6,669 nucleotides of DNA, from assembly GCA_002315615.1 (NCBI GenBank), contig DCHK01000046.1, positions 4,532 through 11,200 on the forward strand, in the 5' to 3' direction. Source of the stretch: Bacteroidales bacterium UBA1754 (GTDB lineage: Bacteria; Bacteroidota; Bacteroidia; Bacteroidales; Paludibacteraceae). Of the stretch, positions 1 to 4,718 are shown in pieces. The notes under the pieces are model-generated. The model saw only the letters and a program-made list of their open reading frames with translations, had not been told where the DNA came from and did no database searches. Position 1 is the first letter of the stretch; every line of letters starts with the position of its first letter. The position numbers were made by a program, and so were the translations under genes.

Positions 1-340
1 CATCTATAGAACCAAAGTTACCTTGTTTGTCAACCAAAGGATAACGAAGAACCCAAGGTTGCGTCATACGAACAAGCGTTCCGTAAATTGAAGAGTCGCC
101 GTGTGGGTGGAACTTACCCATAACTTCACCGACGATACGAGCCGATTTCTTGTAAGGTTTGTCCGAATTGTTTCCCAATTCATTCATTCCGTAAAGCACC
201 CTACGATGTACTGGTTTGAAACCATCGCGCACATCGGGCAACGCACGCGCTACAATTACTGACATAGAGTAATCTATATAGGAAGTTTTCATTTCTTCCT
301 CAATGTTTACTCTAATAATTCTGTCTTCGTTGTCAATCAT
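1..340 (-). CDS. gyrA: DNA gyrase subunit A, N-terminal 113 residues (cut by window edge)
   Basis: GyrA is the breakage-rejoining subunit of the A2B2 gyrase that introduces negative supercoils into DNA. The translation starts MIDNEDRIIRVNIEEEMK and continues into the near-invariant SYIDYSMSVIVARALPDVRD block (residues 20-39), KPVHRRVLYGM (42-52) and the quinolone-resistance region HPHGDSSIYGTLVRM (78-92). The catalytic tyrosine (about residue 122) lies beyond the window edge. By alignment the residue numbers match E. coli: Ser83 is present, but position 87, Asp in E. coli, is Gly. Position 105, usually Gly in the VDGQGNFGS motif, is Lys. The ATG at 338-340 is the natural start because the conserved N-terminal segment begins right after it. 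The gene lies downstream of the HTH gene on the same strand but is separated from it by a terminator and has its own candidate promoter. The N-terminus fits GyrA better than ParC. Confidence 0.96.
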   Translation of the reverse strand, partial: MIDNEDRIIRVNIEEEMKTSYIDYSMSVIVARALPDVRDGFKPVHRRVLYGMNELGNNSDKPYKKSARIVGEVMGKFHPHGDSSIYGTLVRMTQPWVLRYPLVDKQGNFGSID

Positions 341-375
341 TATTTATTAGTTTATATGTTTTTCAAAATTCGGCA

Positions 376-407
376 CTAAATTACATTTTTTTTGCAATTT
401 ATGAAAA
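376..407 (-). promoter_or_regulatory. Candidate Bacteroidetes-type promoter for gyrA
   Basis: Read on the minus strand, TTTT (404-407) is followed after 20 bases by TAATTTAG (376-383), one base off the TAnnTTTG -7 consensus. It lies 35 bases upstream of the gyrA ATG and downstream of the HTH-gene terminator, where an independent gyrA promoter would be expected. The -33 element is weak, so this is a tentative call. Confidence 0.4.
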
Positions 408-453
408 CTTTTAAGGTGCTTTTTTCATTCCATTATAGAGAATATTTAAGCAC

Positions 454-485
454 AAAAAAAGGCAACGCTTTTTTATCGCATTGCC
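454..485 (-). terminator. Rho-independent terminator of the HTH regulator gene
   Basis: On the minus strand, arms GGCAATGC and GCGTTGCC form an 8-bp stem with one G-U wobble (hairpin 461-485) around a 9-nt A-rich loop. It is followed directly by seven T (454-460). It starts 24 bases after the HTH gene's stop codon. On the plus strand the wobble becomes an A-C mismatch and no T-tract follows, so the terminator works in the minus direction. Confidence 0.88.
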
Positions 486-509
486 TTATAAATTAGCAGA
501 CCATACAAG

Positions 510-962
510 TTATTTTACCAACTCTTCGAAAGTGCCGTCAGAGTAAAATGCAATTACCTTTTTCAATTCACGAAACTGCATTTTTTGCTGTTCAACTACC
601 TGCGTTTCTATTTTTTTTGATTCTGACGGAGTTGAATTTGGTATTTCATCCTTGTTTTCTGTTGTAGATTTCTTATTTTCAATAGGTTGTGTATCTTCAT
701 CTTTTATTTCTTCAAATATAGATGTTTGGTGAAAAGGTTCAGCACGCTGTCCGGTATAGTACATAGAGCCAACGCCCAACAACAACCAACGTGGATCTAC
801 ATCGGGGAAAGCACGACAAATTTTCTGCAACACTTCAGTGCCAGGTTCGCTTCTGCCACTAAGTATGTGTGAAACATTAGAAGGATTAATATCTACACGA
901 TTTGCAAATTGTGCATTCGTCAAACTTTCTTTTTCGATTATTTTTCTGATACGATCTTTCAT
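510..962 (-). CDS. XRE-family helix-turn-helix transcriptional regulator (150 aa)
   Basis: A small DNA-binding protein, probably a dimeric repressor. Residues 1-65 form a Cro/cI-type HTH: LTNAQFANRVD (14-24) is the first helix of the motif, NPSNVSHILSG (26-36) contains the recognition helix, and VDPRWLLLGVGSM (55-67) closes the fold in the usual XRE manner. Residues about 74-125 are a polar linker rich in Glu, Lys, Ser and Thr. The C-terminal tail KKVIAFYSDGTFEEL (134-148) is compact and hydrophobic; I think it recurs in Bacteroidetes XRE proteins, but its role is not known to me. The start at 960-962 places the HTH at the very N-terminus, and a promoter and palindromic sites lie just upstream. 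The gene is monocistronic, with its own promoter and terminator. The target is inferred: palindromes over its promoter suggest autoregulation. No metabolic or phage partner is adjacent to indicate the signal. Confidence 0.88.
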   Translation of the reverse strand: MKDRIRKIIEKESLTNAQFANRVDINPSNVSHILSGRSEPGTEVLQKICRAFPDVDPRWLLLGVGSMYYTGQRAEPFHQTSIFEEIKDEDTQPIENKKSTTENKDEIPNSTPSESKKIETQVVEQQKMQFRELKKVIAFYSDGTFEELVK

Positions 963-983
963 TTTTAGTGTTATTTTTTACGT

Positions 984-1071
984 TTACAAATGTAACTACT
1001 ATTCTTTACAAAAACAATAATTACAAATGTAATTTATAATATTCAATTTACATGTGTAATTACATTTGTAA
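984..1071. repeat. Proximal cluster of four TTACAnnTGTAA palindromes (candidate operators)
   Basis: Four perfect 5-2-5 palindromes lie just upstream of the HTH gene: 984-995 (centre AA), 1021-1032 (AA, extending to the 16-bp palindrome AATTACAAATGTAATT at 1019-1034), 1048-1059 (TG) and 1060-1071 (TT). The last two abut with no gap. A further half-site TTACA is at 1076-1080. Symmetry, exact arm conservation and variable centre bases are what a dimeric HTH repressor site looks like. The binding protein is not shown by the sequence; the adjacent HTH gene is the obvious candidate. Confidence 0.72.
987..1017 (-). promoter_or_regulatory. Promoter of the HTH regulator gene, overlapped by a palindromic operator
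   Basis: On the minus strand TTG (1015-1017) is followed after 20 bases by TACATTTG (987-994), a perfect match to the Bacteroidetes -7 consensus TAnnTTTG. Transcription would start near 980, giving a leader of roughly 18 nt before the ATG. The -7 element is entirely inside the palindrome TTACAAATGTAA at 984-995, so a protein bound there would block RNA polymerase. That the bound protein is the HTH regulator itself is inferred. Confidence 0.65.
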
Positions 1072-1359
1072 ATCATTACAATTTTAATTGATTTAGGCTT
1101 TATATAGTTATTATCAAGTACTTAGATTAGTTTAAGTAACACTTTAATTAACTTATATAAAATAGTGGTTTATAATGATATAATTAAATATTCACGTGAT
1201 TTATCAATACTTTAGAACGACTACCCTTCTATCATTGAAATCTATATAATCAAATACTTTATATTTTTATTGTAAATTACTGATTATTATATTTTTATAT
1301 ATTATAAAAATACGTAATTTTGAAATGTTAAAATTTTTGTTTTTACAATTCTAATCATA
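1072..1359. other. AT-rich gene-free spacer between the two palindrome clusters
   Basis: About 290 bases of very AT-rich DNA without a plausible gene on either strand; open frames are only a few codons long. A small 5-2-5 palindrome CAATTTTAATTG occurs at 1079-1090. I see no RNA gene, terminator, DnaA-box cluster or further TTACAnnTGTAA site. The base composition is more extreme than in the flanking coding regions. Confidence 0.6.
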
Positions 1360-1368
1360 TTACATTTG
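1337..1368 (+). promoter_or_regulatory. Possible plus-strand promoter inside the distal palindrome cluster
   Basis: On the plus strand TTG (1337-1339, within a TTTTTG run) is followed after 21 bases by TACATTTG (1361-1368), a perfect TAnnTTTG match inside the palindrome at 1360-1371. No plus-strand gene follows, so if it is active the product would be an untranslated or antisense RNA. Because the palindrome itself contains the -7 consensus, the match may be incidental. Confidence 0.25.
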
Positions 1369-1457
1369 TAAATTATACACTTGAAATTATTTGAAAAAAC
1401 TACCAAATTACATTTGTAATTGTTGTAAAATTGTACAATTTATAATTACAGATGTAA
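1360..1457. repeat. Distal cluster of three TTACAnnTGTAA palindromes
   Basis: Three more perfect copies of the palindrome occur at 1360-1371 (centre TT), 1408-1419 (TT, extending to the 16-bp AATTACATTTGTAATT at 1406-1421) and 1446-1457 (GA). A different perfect palindrome, AAATTGTACAATTT, lies between the last two at 1428-1441. The cluster is about 400-500 bases upstream of the HTH start codon, too far for simple promoter occlusion of that gene. It could serve looping, a plus-strand promoter or some non-transcriptional binding role. Confidence 0.68.
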
Positions 1458-1663
1458 TGTTTGTAAAAATGAATTTTGCGCCTACTCTACTCTTTTCTGT
1501 AAAATGATTACTTTATAATCTCGAAACGAAAAAGTGGCTTAAATCGAAAATATTTGCGTTTTGAAAATCATTTCTAAAATGAGAATTAAATTCAAAACAG
1601 AATAATGCGGAATTTTTAAACTCTCTGAGAATTGAAAATTTTGTAGCGAACGTGTAAATACAC
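1458..1663. other. Gene-free stretch upstream of the zinc-ribbon gene terminator
   Basis: Less AT-rich than the spacer before it, but no convincing gene. A 69-codon minus-strand frame crosses the terminator and has a composition (Phe, Asn, Cys rich) typical of translated AT-rich noncoding DNA. A 5-2-5 palindrome GTGTAAATACAC is at 1652-1663; its arms differ from those of the main palindrome array. Confidence 0.55.
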
Positions 1664-1701
1664 AAAAAAAACGAGAAAATGCAAAAAACGCATTTTCTCG
1701 T
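1664..1701 (-). terminator. Rho-independent terminator of the nif3 / zinc-ribbon operon
   Basis: A perfect 12-bp stem on the minus strand, arms ACGAGAAAATGC and GCATTTTCTCGT, with a 7-nt loop (1671-1701) runs directly into seven T (1664-1670). It begins 24 bases after the zinc-ribbon gene's stop codon. On the plus strand no T-tract follows, so it acts for the minus-strand operon only. Confidence 0.93.
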
Positions 1702-1724
1702 CAAAATATGATTATGAAACAATT

Positions 1725-2498
1725 TTACTTTTCTGTTTCTTCAGGAACTACTCCAGCCAACTCTGGGTCAACAATGATACGACCACAATTTTCGCAAACG
1801 ATAATCTTTTTACGCAAACGAATGTCCATTTGTCTTTGAGGTGGAACTTTGCTAAAGCAACCGCCGCAAGCATCACGTTGGATGTAAACTACAGCCAAAC
1901 CATTGCGAGCACCTTTACGAATACGTTTGAACGCAGTAAGCAAACGAGGTTCGATAGTTTCTTCGAGTTTCAAAATTTGTTCGCGCAACTCTTCTTCTTG
2001 TTGTTTTGTTTCGGCAACGATTTCAGCCAATTCTTGTTTCTTTTGCTTCAAATCAATTTCGCGACCATCGAGATACTCTTTTAATTTCTCGATTTCTTCG
2101 GTTTTGTTTTTAACAATTGCTGTATATTCACGAATACGTTTTTCGTCCAATTCAATTTCGAGGTTTTTGTACTCAATTTCTTTTGAAAGGTTGTCGTATT
2201 CACGATTGTTGCGAACATTATTTTGTTGTTCGGTATATTTTGCAACAGCAGATTTTGCTATTTCAATATCTGATTTTTTACCAGTAATGTTTGTTTCGTT
2301 TTGAGCAATTTCTGCTTTGAAGTTATCTATACGAGTGTTGAGACCTACAATTTCGTCTTCCAAATCTTGAACTTCCAAAGGCAATTCGCCACGCAAAGTT
2401 TTGATTTTGTCAATTTCGGAATTTACGGTTTGAAGTTTGTAGAGTGCTTTCAGTTTTTCTTCTACTGTAAGCTCTTTCTTTTCTTTCTTTTCAGCCAT
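1725..2498 (-). CDS. Coiled-coil C4-type zinc-ribbon protein (DUF164 / zf-RING_7 family, 257 aa)
   Basis: Residues about 12-185 are a long heptad-rich helical region full of Glu, Lys and Leu, with the family's VRNNREYDNLSKEIEY segment (95-110). This is followed by a C-terminal zinc ribbon with CGGC (Cys211, Cys214) and CENC (Cys235, Cys238), all four metal ligands present. The architecture matches the HP0958 / CdsZ family: a helical hairpin plus zinc ribbon. HP0958 of Helicobacter has been linked to flagellar gene expression and RNA binding, but that role should not be carried over here and the function in Bacteroidetes is not known to me. A cytoplasmic location is expected, with no signal peptide or membrane segment. 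The ATG lies two bases after the nif3 stop (TAA-TA-ATG), so translation is very likely coupled to nif3. The basic, conserved stretch KRIRKGARNG (191-200) precedes the ribbon and could contact nucleic acid. Confidence 0.9.
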   Translation of the reverse strand: MAEKKEKKELTVEEKLKALYKLQTVNSEIDKIKTLRGELPLEVQDLEDEIVGLNTRIDNFKAEIAQNETNITGKKSDIEIAKSAVAKYTEQQNNVRNNREYDNLSKEIEYKNLEIELDEKRIREYTAIVKNKTEEIEKLKEYLDGREIDLKQKKQELAEIVAETKQQEEELREQILKLEETIEPRLLTAFKRIRKGARNGLAVVYIQRDACGGCFSKVPPQRQMDIRLRKKIIVCENCGRIIVDPELAGVVPEETEK

Positions 2499-2500
2499 TA

Positions 2501-3289
2501 TTATAAATAATTTATCGGATTTGTTATAGTTTCTGAAATTTGAATGACAAAATTAGGAATTTTTTTTCTAATAATATCAAAAAAAGTTTCTTTTATGTAT
2601 TGTTCACTCTCAAAATGTCCAAAATCTGCAAAAAGTATCTTGTTTTCTGCCAAGAAAAAGTCGTGATATTTAATGTCGGAAGTGAGAAAAACATCCGCTT
2701 TTTTACTTATGGCATCGCTCAAGAAAGAAGCACCTGCTCCACCAACAAAAGCCACACGACTCACTTTTTTGTTCAAAAACTGCGTATGTCGAATGACGGG
2801 AATATTGAAGGTCGATTTAATATGAATAAGAAAATCCGTTTCGGTCATCGGTTTTTTCAAATTTCCAATCATTCCAGCACCTGCTTGCTCGAAATCAGTT
2901 TCTGCCATTGGCGAAAGTACCCCGCAATCGACAAGTCCTATTTTTTCGGCAATTTTTGCATTCATACCACCCACGGCATTATCAATATTGGTGTGGGCAG
3001 AATAAATGGTAATGCCATTTTGCAAAGCAAGAATAATGGTTTTTTGAATGTCAGACTGTGGAATAATTTTCTTCAATCCTCTGAAAATGAGTGGATGATG
3101 CGAAATGATAAGGTTGCAATTTTTTTTGATTGCTTCGTGCACCACTTCGGGCGTAACGTCGAAACAAATCAACGCACTTGTGGCCTCGTCATCGGGATTT
3201 CCAACCTGAAAACCACAATTGTCGTAGTCTTCTTGCAACGACAATGGTGCCAATTTTTCAATTTCGTCAGTTATTTCTTTGATTTTCAT
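2501..3289 (-). CDS. Nif3-like dinuclear metal centre protein (YbgI/YqfO family, 262 aa)
   Basis: A member of the Nif3/DUF34 family, ring-shaped hexamers with a two-metal site; the physiological substrate is unsettled, although some members are annotated as GTP cyclohydrolase I type 2. The metal ligands are all visible: His64-His65 in SHHPLIF, Asp103 in HTNID (99-103), and His225 with Glu229 in FGHFESEQ, matching His63, His64, Asp101, His215 and Glu219 of E. coli YbgI. The length is close to YbgI (247 aa), so the insert domain of ~370-residue YqfO-type members is absent. The N-terminus MKIKEITDEIEKLAPLSLQEDYDNCGF is typical, supporting the ATG at 3287-3289. The first 48 bases are repeated at 4667-4714, showing that this 5' end was duplicated when the ATPase gene entered. 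The gene lies 32 bases after the ATPase stop and is coupled to the zinc-ribbon gene downstream. I see no strong promoter of its own. Confidence 0.93.
   Translation of the reverse strand: MKIKEITDEIEKLAPLSLQEDYDNCGFQVGNPDDEATSALICFDVTPEVVHEAIKKNCNLIISHHPLIFRGLKKIIPQSDIQKTIILALQNGITIYSAHTNIDNAVGGMNAKIAEKIGLVDCGVLSPMAETDFEQAGAGMIGNLKKPMTETDFLIHIKSTFNIPVIRHTQFLNKKVSRVAFVGGAGASFLSDAISKKADVFLTSDIKYHDFFLAENKILFADFGHFESEQYIKETFFDIIRKKIPNFVIQISETITNPINYL
3242..3289. repeat. Direct repeat, copy A (5' end of intact nif3)
   Basis: These 48 bases match 4667-4714 at 46 positions. The differences are 3281 (g) versus 4706 (t), a synonymous Ile codon change, and 3289 (t) versus 4714 (c), which makes the start ATG here and GTG in the other copy. 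The match ends at the start codon on one side and after codon 16 on the other. The two copies are offset by 1,425 bases and bracket the ATPase gene with its control region. Confidence 0.95.
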
Positions 3290-3321
3290 AAAGATATGTT
3301 TCTGTTTATTTTAAAAAAAAA

Positions 3322-4542
3322 CTATTTTGAAATTTCACAACACCATTTCCAAACGGGCTTTACATTTATCAATATTCCACCAAAATTTATCACATCTGAT
3401 TGATTTTGTGTAATAATAAGCGCGTCAGTCAAATTCATTTTTTTTATTGCTGCAACAAGTCCGTTCAGTTCTCTTTTTTCATTATCTACATTTAACTGCT
3501 CACAAACTTGTATCAGTTGTATTGGAGTTGAATTGTCGCATACAACAAAATCACACTCTGCTCCATCTTCGTTGTAATAAAACACCTCTTTCCCCATTCT
3601 TTTAAGTTGAAGGAAAACAGAGTTTTCTAATCGATGTCCACTATCGGAAGTTGAAGATAAAGTAACTGCACTTTGAAGTCCCAAATCTATCGAATACACT
3701 TTTCGCGGACTGAGTAACGTACTTTTGTAGGAATAAGAAAATTTCTTTACAAAAAAGAAAAGATACGCATCTTGCAAATAACTAAAGTATTCGAGTATCG
3801 TTTTACTTGTTTTTATATGCACAGCCTGAGTCAGTTTAGATGCAGATACTAAATTTCCTATATTGCAAATTAAAAATTTAGCTAAGTTTTTAATCGCAAA
3901 TTCATCACGAATGTTATAACGAGCCATTATATCTCGATACAAAATATCAGAAAAAAGATTTTCATACATCATTTTATCTCCAGACAATAAATACCCGGGA
4001 AATCCTCCTTCTTCCATATATTTCATATAAGAATCTTCTGATGGAACAAATCCTTTATAACCAACATATTCCATATACGAGAATGGGTACAATGTATAGT
4101 TTATATGCCGACCGGTAAGCTTTGTACCAAGTTCTCGACTTAAAAGTGAGGCGTTCGAACCTGTTACAACAACCTTATACCCTTCGTCTAATTTGCTTCG
4201 CACATATAGCTCCCAACCTTTTACAAACTGAATTTCATCAAAATACAAACATTGCGGTTTCCTTTCCTTTATAATTAAATCGAGAACTGCAAAATCATCA
4301 ATATCAAAACCAAATAAACTTGTTGTATCGAAGTTCAAATATAATGAGTGCTCTGCACTTGCACTAATCATTTGTTCAACAAGTGTACTTTTGCCACATC
4401 TTCGTATGCCAGTTATTATGTTTGCAAAAGTTGGTTTTATGTCATTTACACGTTCTAGTATTTCGCGATGATACGATTTGTGCTCACTCAATTTTGACAT
4501 TTGTGAATCTATGGCATTTTCTATATCACTTTTCTTTATCAT
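3322..4542 (-). CDS. AAA_14 / DUF4143 family ATPase (406 aa)
   Basis: A P-loop ATPase of the AAA_14-DUF4143 type, a family present in many copies in some Bacteroidetes, spirochaetes and archaea and without an agreed function. Walker A is GIRRCGKST (45-53), Walker B is CLYFDEIQ (98-105, Asp102-Glu103), and VVVTGSNASLLS (124-135) is the sensor-1-like strand. LTGRH (142-146) and the YPFSYMEY segment follow, as is usual. DUF4143 covers roughly 195-390: a helical/winged part (LVSASKLTQAVHIKTSKTILEYFSYL) and then a PD-(D/E)XK-like end with Glu306, ECDFVV (Asp331) and IQLIQVC (346-348). There the nuclease Lys is replaced by Cys, so nuclease activity looks doubtful. The protein is full length with no frameshift. 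The ATG at 4540-4542 follows a good promoter by a short leader. It sits between duplicated pieces of nif3, so it is a late arrival in this operon. It has no visible toxin, antitoxin or restriction partner. Confidence 0.92.
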   Translation of the reverse strand: MIKKSDIENAIDSQMSKLSEHKSYHREILERVNDIKPTFANIITGIRRCGKSTLVEQMISASAEHSLYLNFDTTSLFGFDIDDFAVLDLIIKERKPQCLYFDEIQFVKGWELYVRSKLDEGYKVVVTGSNASLLSRELGTKLTGRHINYTLYPFSYMEYVGYKGFVPSEDSYMKYMEEGGFPGYLLSGDKMMYENLFSDILYRDIMARYNIRDEFAIKNLAKFLICNIGNLVSASKLTQAVHIKTSKTILEYFSYLQDAYLFFFVKKFSYSYKSTLLSPRKVYSIDLGLQSAVTLSSTSDSGHRLENSVFLQLKRMGKEVFYYNEDGAECDFVVCDNSTPIQLIQVCEQLNVDNEKRELNGLVAAIKKMNLTDALIITQNQSDVINFGGILINVKPVWKWCCEISK

Positions 4543-4565
4543 AAATTCTATAACTTAGAGTTACA

Positions 4566-4596
4566 CAAAGATATGGATTTAATTTTATAAAACAAA
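4566..4596 (-). promoter_or_regulatory. Strong Bacteroidetes-type promoter of the ATPase gene
   Basis: On the minus strand TTTG (4593-4596) and TATCTTTG (4566-4573) are separated by exactly 19 bases. Both elements match the Bacteroides consensus TTTG-N19/20-TAnnTTTG perfectly. Transcription would start near 4559, leaving a leader of about 17 nt before the ATPase ATG. Since no hairpin lies between the ATPase stop and nif3, this promoter probably also drives nif3 and the zinc-ribbon gene. Confidence 0.75.
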
Positions 4597-4645
4597 AACC
4601 TTTTATTAGAAATAAATAGTTTTGTTTATTATTAATAAAAGGTTT
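4590..4645 (-). terminator. Long hairpin with U-tract, probable terminator of the truncated M16 transcript
   Basis: Two 21-base arms, 4596-4616 and 4625-4645, pair at 19 of 21 positions (the mismatches are adjacent) around an 8-nt loop. On the minus strand the hairpin is followed by TTTTG and more T, as in an intrinsic terminator; on the plus strand no T-tract follows. The stem is AT-rich except for the CC/GG pair, so efficiency is uncertain. The distal arm abuts the -33 element of the ATPase promoter. It could alternatively be an end structure of the inserted DNA. Confidence 0.55.
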
Positions 4646-4651
4646 GATATA

Positions 4652-4714
4652 TTAGAGATAACTTGTCAATGGTGCCAATTTTTCAATTTCGTCAGTTATT
4701 TCTTTTATTTTCAC
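4652..4714 (-). pseudogene. Remnant nif3 5' end (20 codons, GTG start), direct repeat copy B
   Basis: Starting with GTG at 4712-4714, four bases after the M16 stop codon, this reads KIKEITDEIEKLAPL exactly as the start of intact nif3. It then departs into TSYL and a stop at 4652-4654. It is homologous over 4667-4714 to 3242-3289, 46 of 48 identical. Its position directly behind the M16 gene indicates that this is where nif3 originally began; the rest of the gene is now 1,425 bases further on. If translated it would give a 20-residue peptide with no likely function. Confidence 0.9.
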
Positions 4715-4718
4715 AGTT

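Larger units (their letters stand above)
3290..4666 (-). mobile_element. Apparent inserted segment carrying the DUF4143 ATPase gene
   Basis: This segment lies between the two 48-base copies of the nif3 5' end. It contains a hairpin, a promoter, one ATPase gene and a short AT-rich trailer, and nothing resembling a transposase, integrase or IS terminal repeats. Removing one repeat and the DNA between would join nif3 to the M16 gene with a 4-base gap. That geometry is direct evidence of a sequence gain at the nif3 start. Whether it moves as an element, or came by a one-off recombination between related strains, cannot be told from this window. A 12-base near-repeat, CAyAAAGATATG, also brackets the gene (3287-3298 and 4564-4575, 11 of 12 identical). 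Confidence 0.62.

Noticed and set aside
984..1457. CRISPR array
   Set aside because: The repeated unit is a 12-bp palindrome with irregular spacing of 0 to 36 bases inside clusters, no spacer-length regularity and no cas genes.
963..1500. Replication origin (AT-rich region with repeats near gyrA)
   Set aside because: No DnaA-box consensus cluster is visible, and dnaA, dnaN or similar genes are absent; the repeats fit HTH operators better.
1513..1722. Minus-strand open frame of 69 codons just downstream of the zinc-ribbon gene
   Set aside because: It runs through the terminator hairpin, has an amino-acid make-up of random AT-rich DNA and shows no recognisable domain or promoter.
1830..2304. 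Plus-strand frames opposite the zinc-ribbon gene
   Set aside because: Mirror images of a Glu/Lys-rich coiled coil give Phe/Ser-rich frames; no motif supports them.
3297..3321. Promoter for nif3 just before its start codon (TATCTTTA at the ATG)
   Set aside because: The -7-like element overlaps the start codon, so transcription would begin inside the gene; its last base also misses the consensus.
2540..3403. Plus-strand open frame of 287 codons
   Set aside because: It is the antisense of nif3 and runs into the end of the ATPase gene; nif3 has full family motifs and metal ligands, while the plus frame has none.
3290..4666. Classical insertion sequence
   Set aside because: No transposase and no terminal inverted repeats at the boundaries; the 48-base duplication is far longer than typical target duplications. 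The 4596-4645 hairpin is internal and looks like a terminator.
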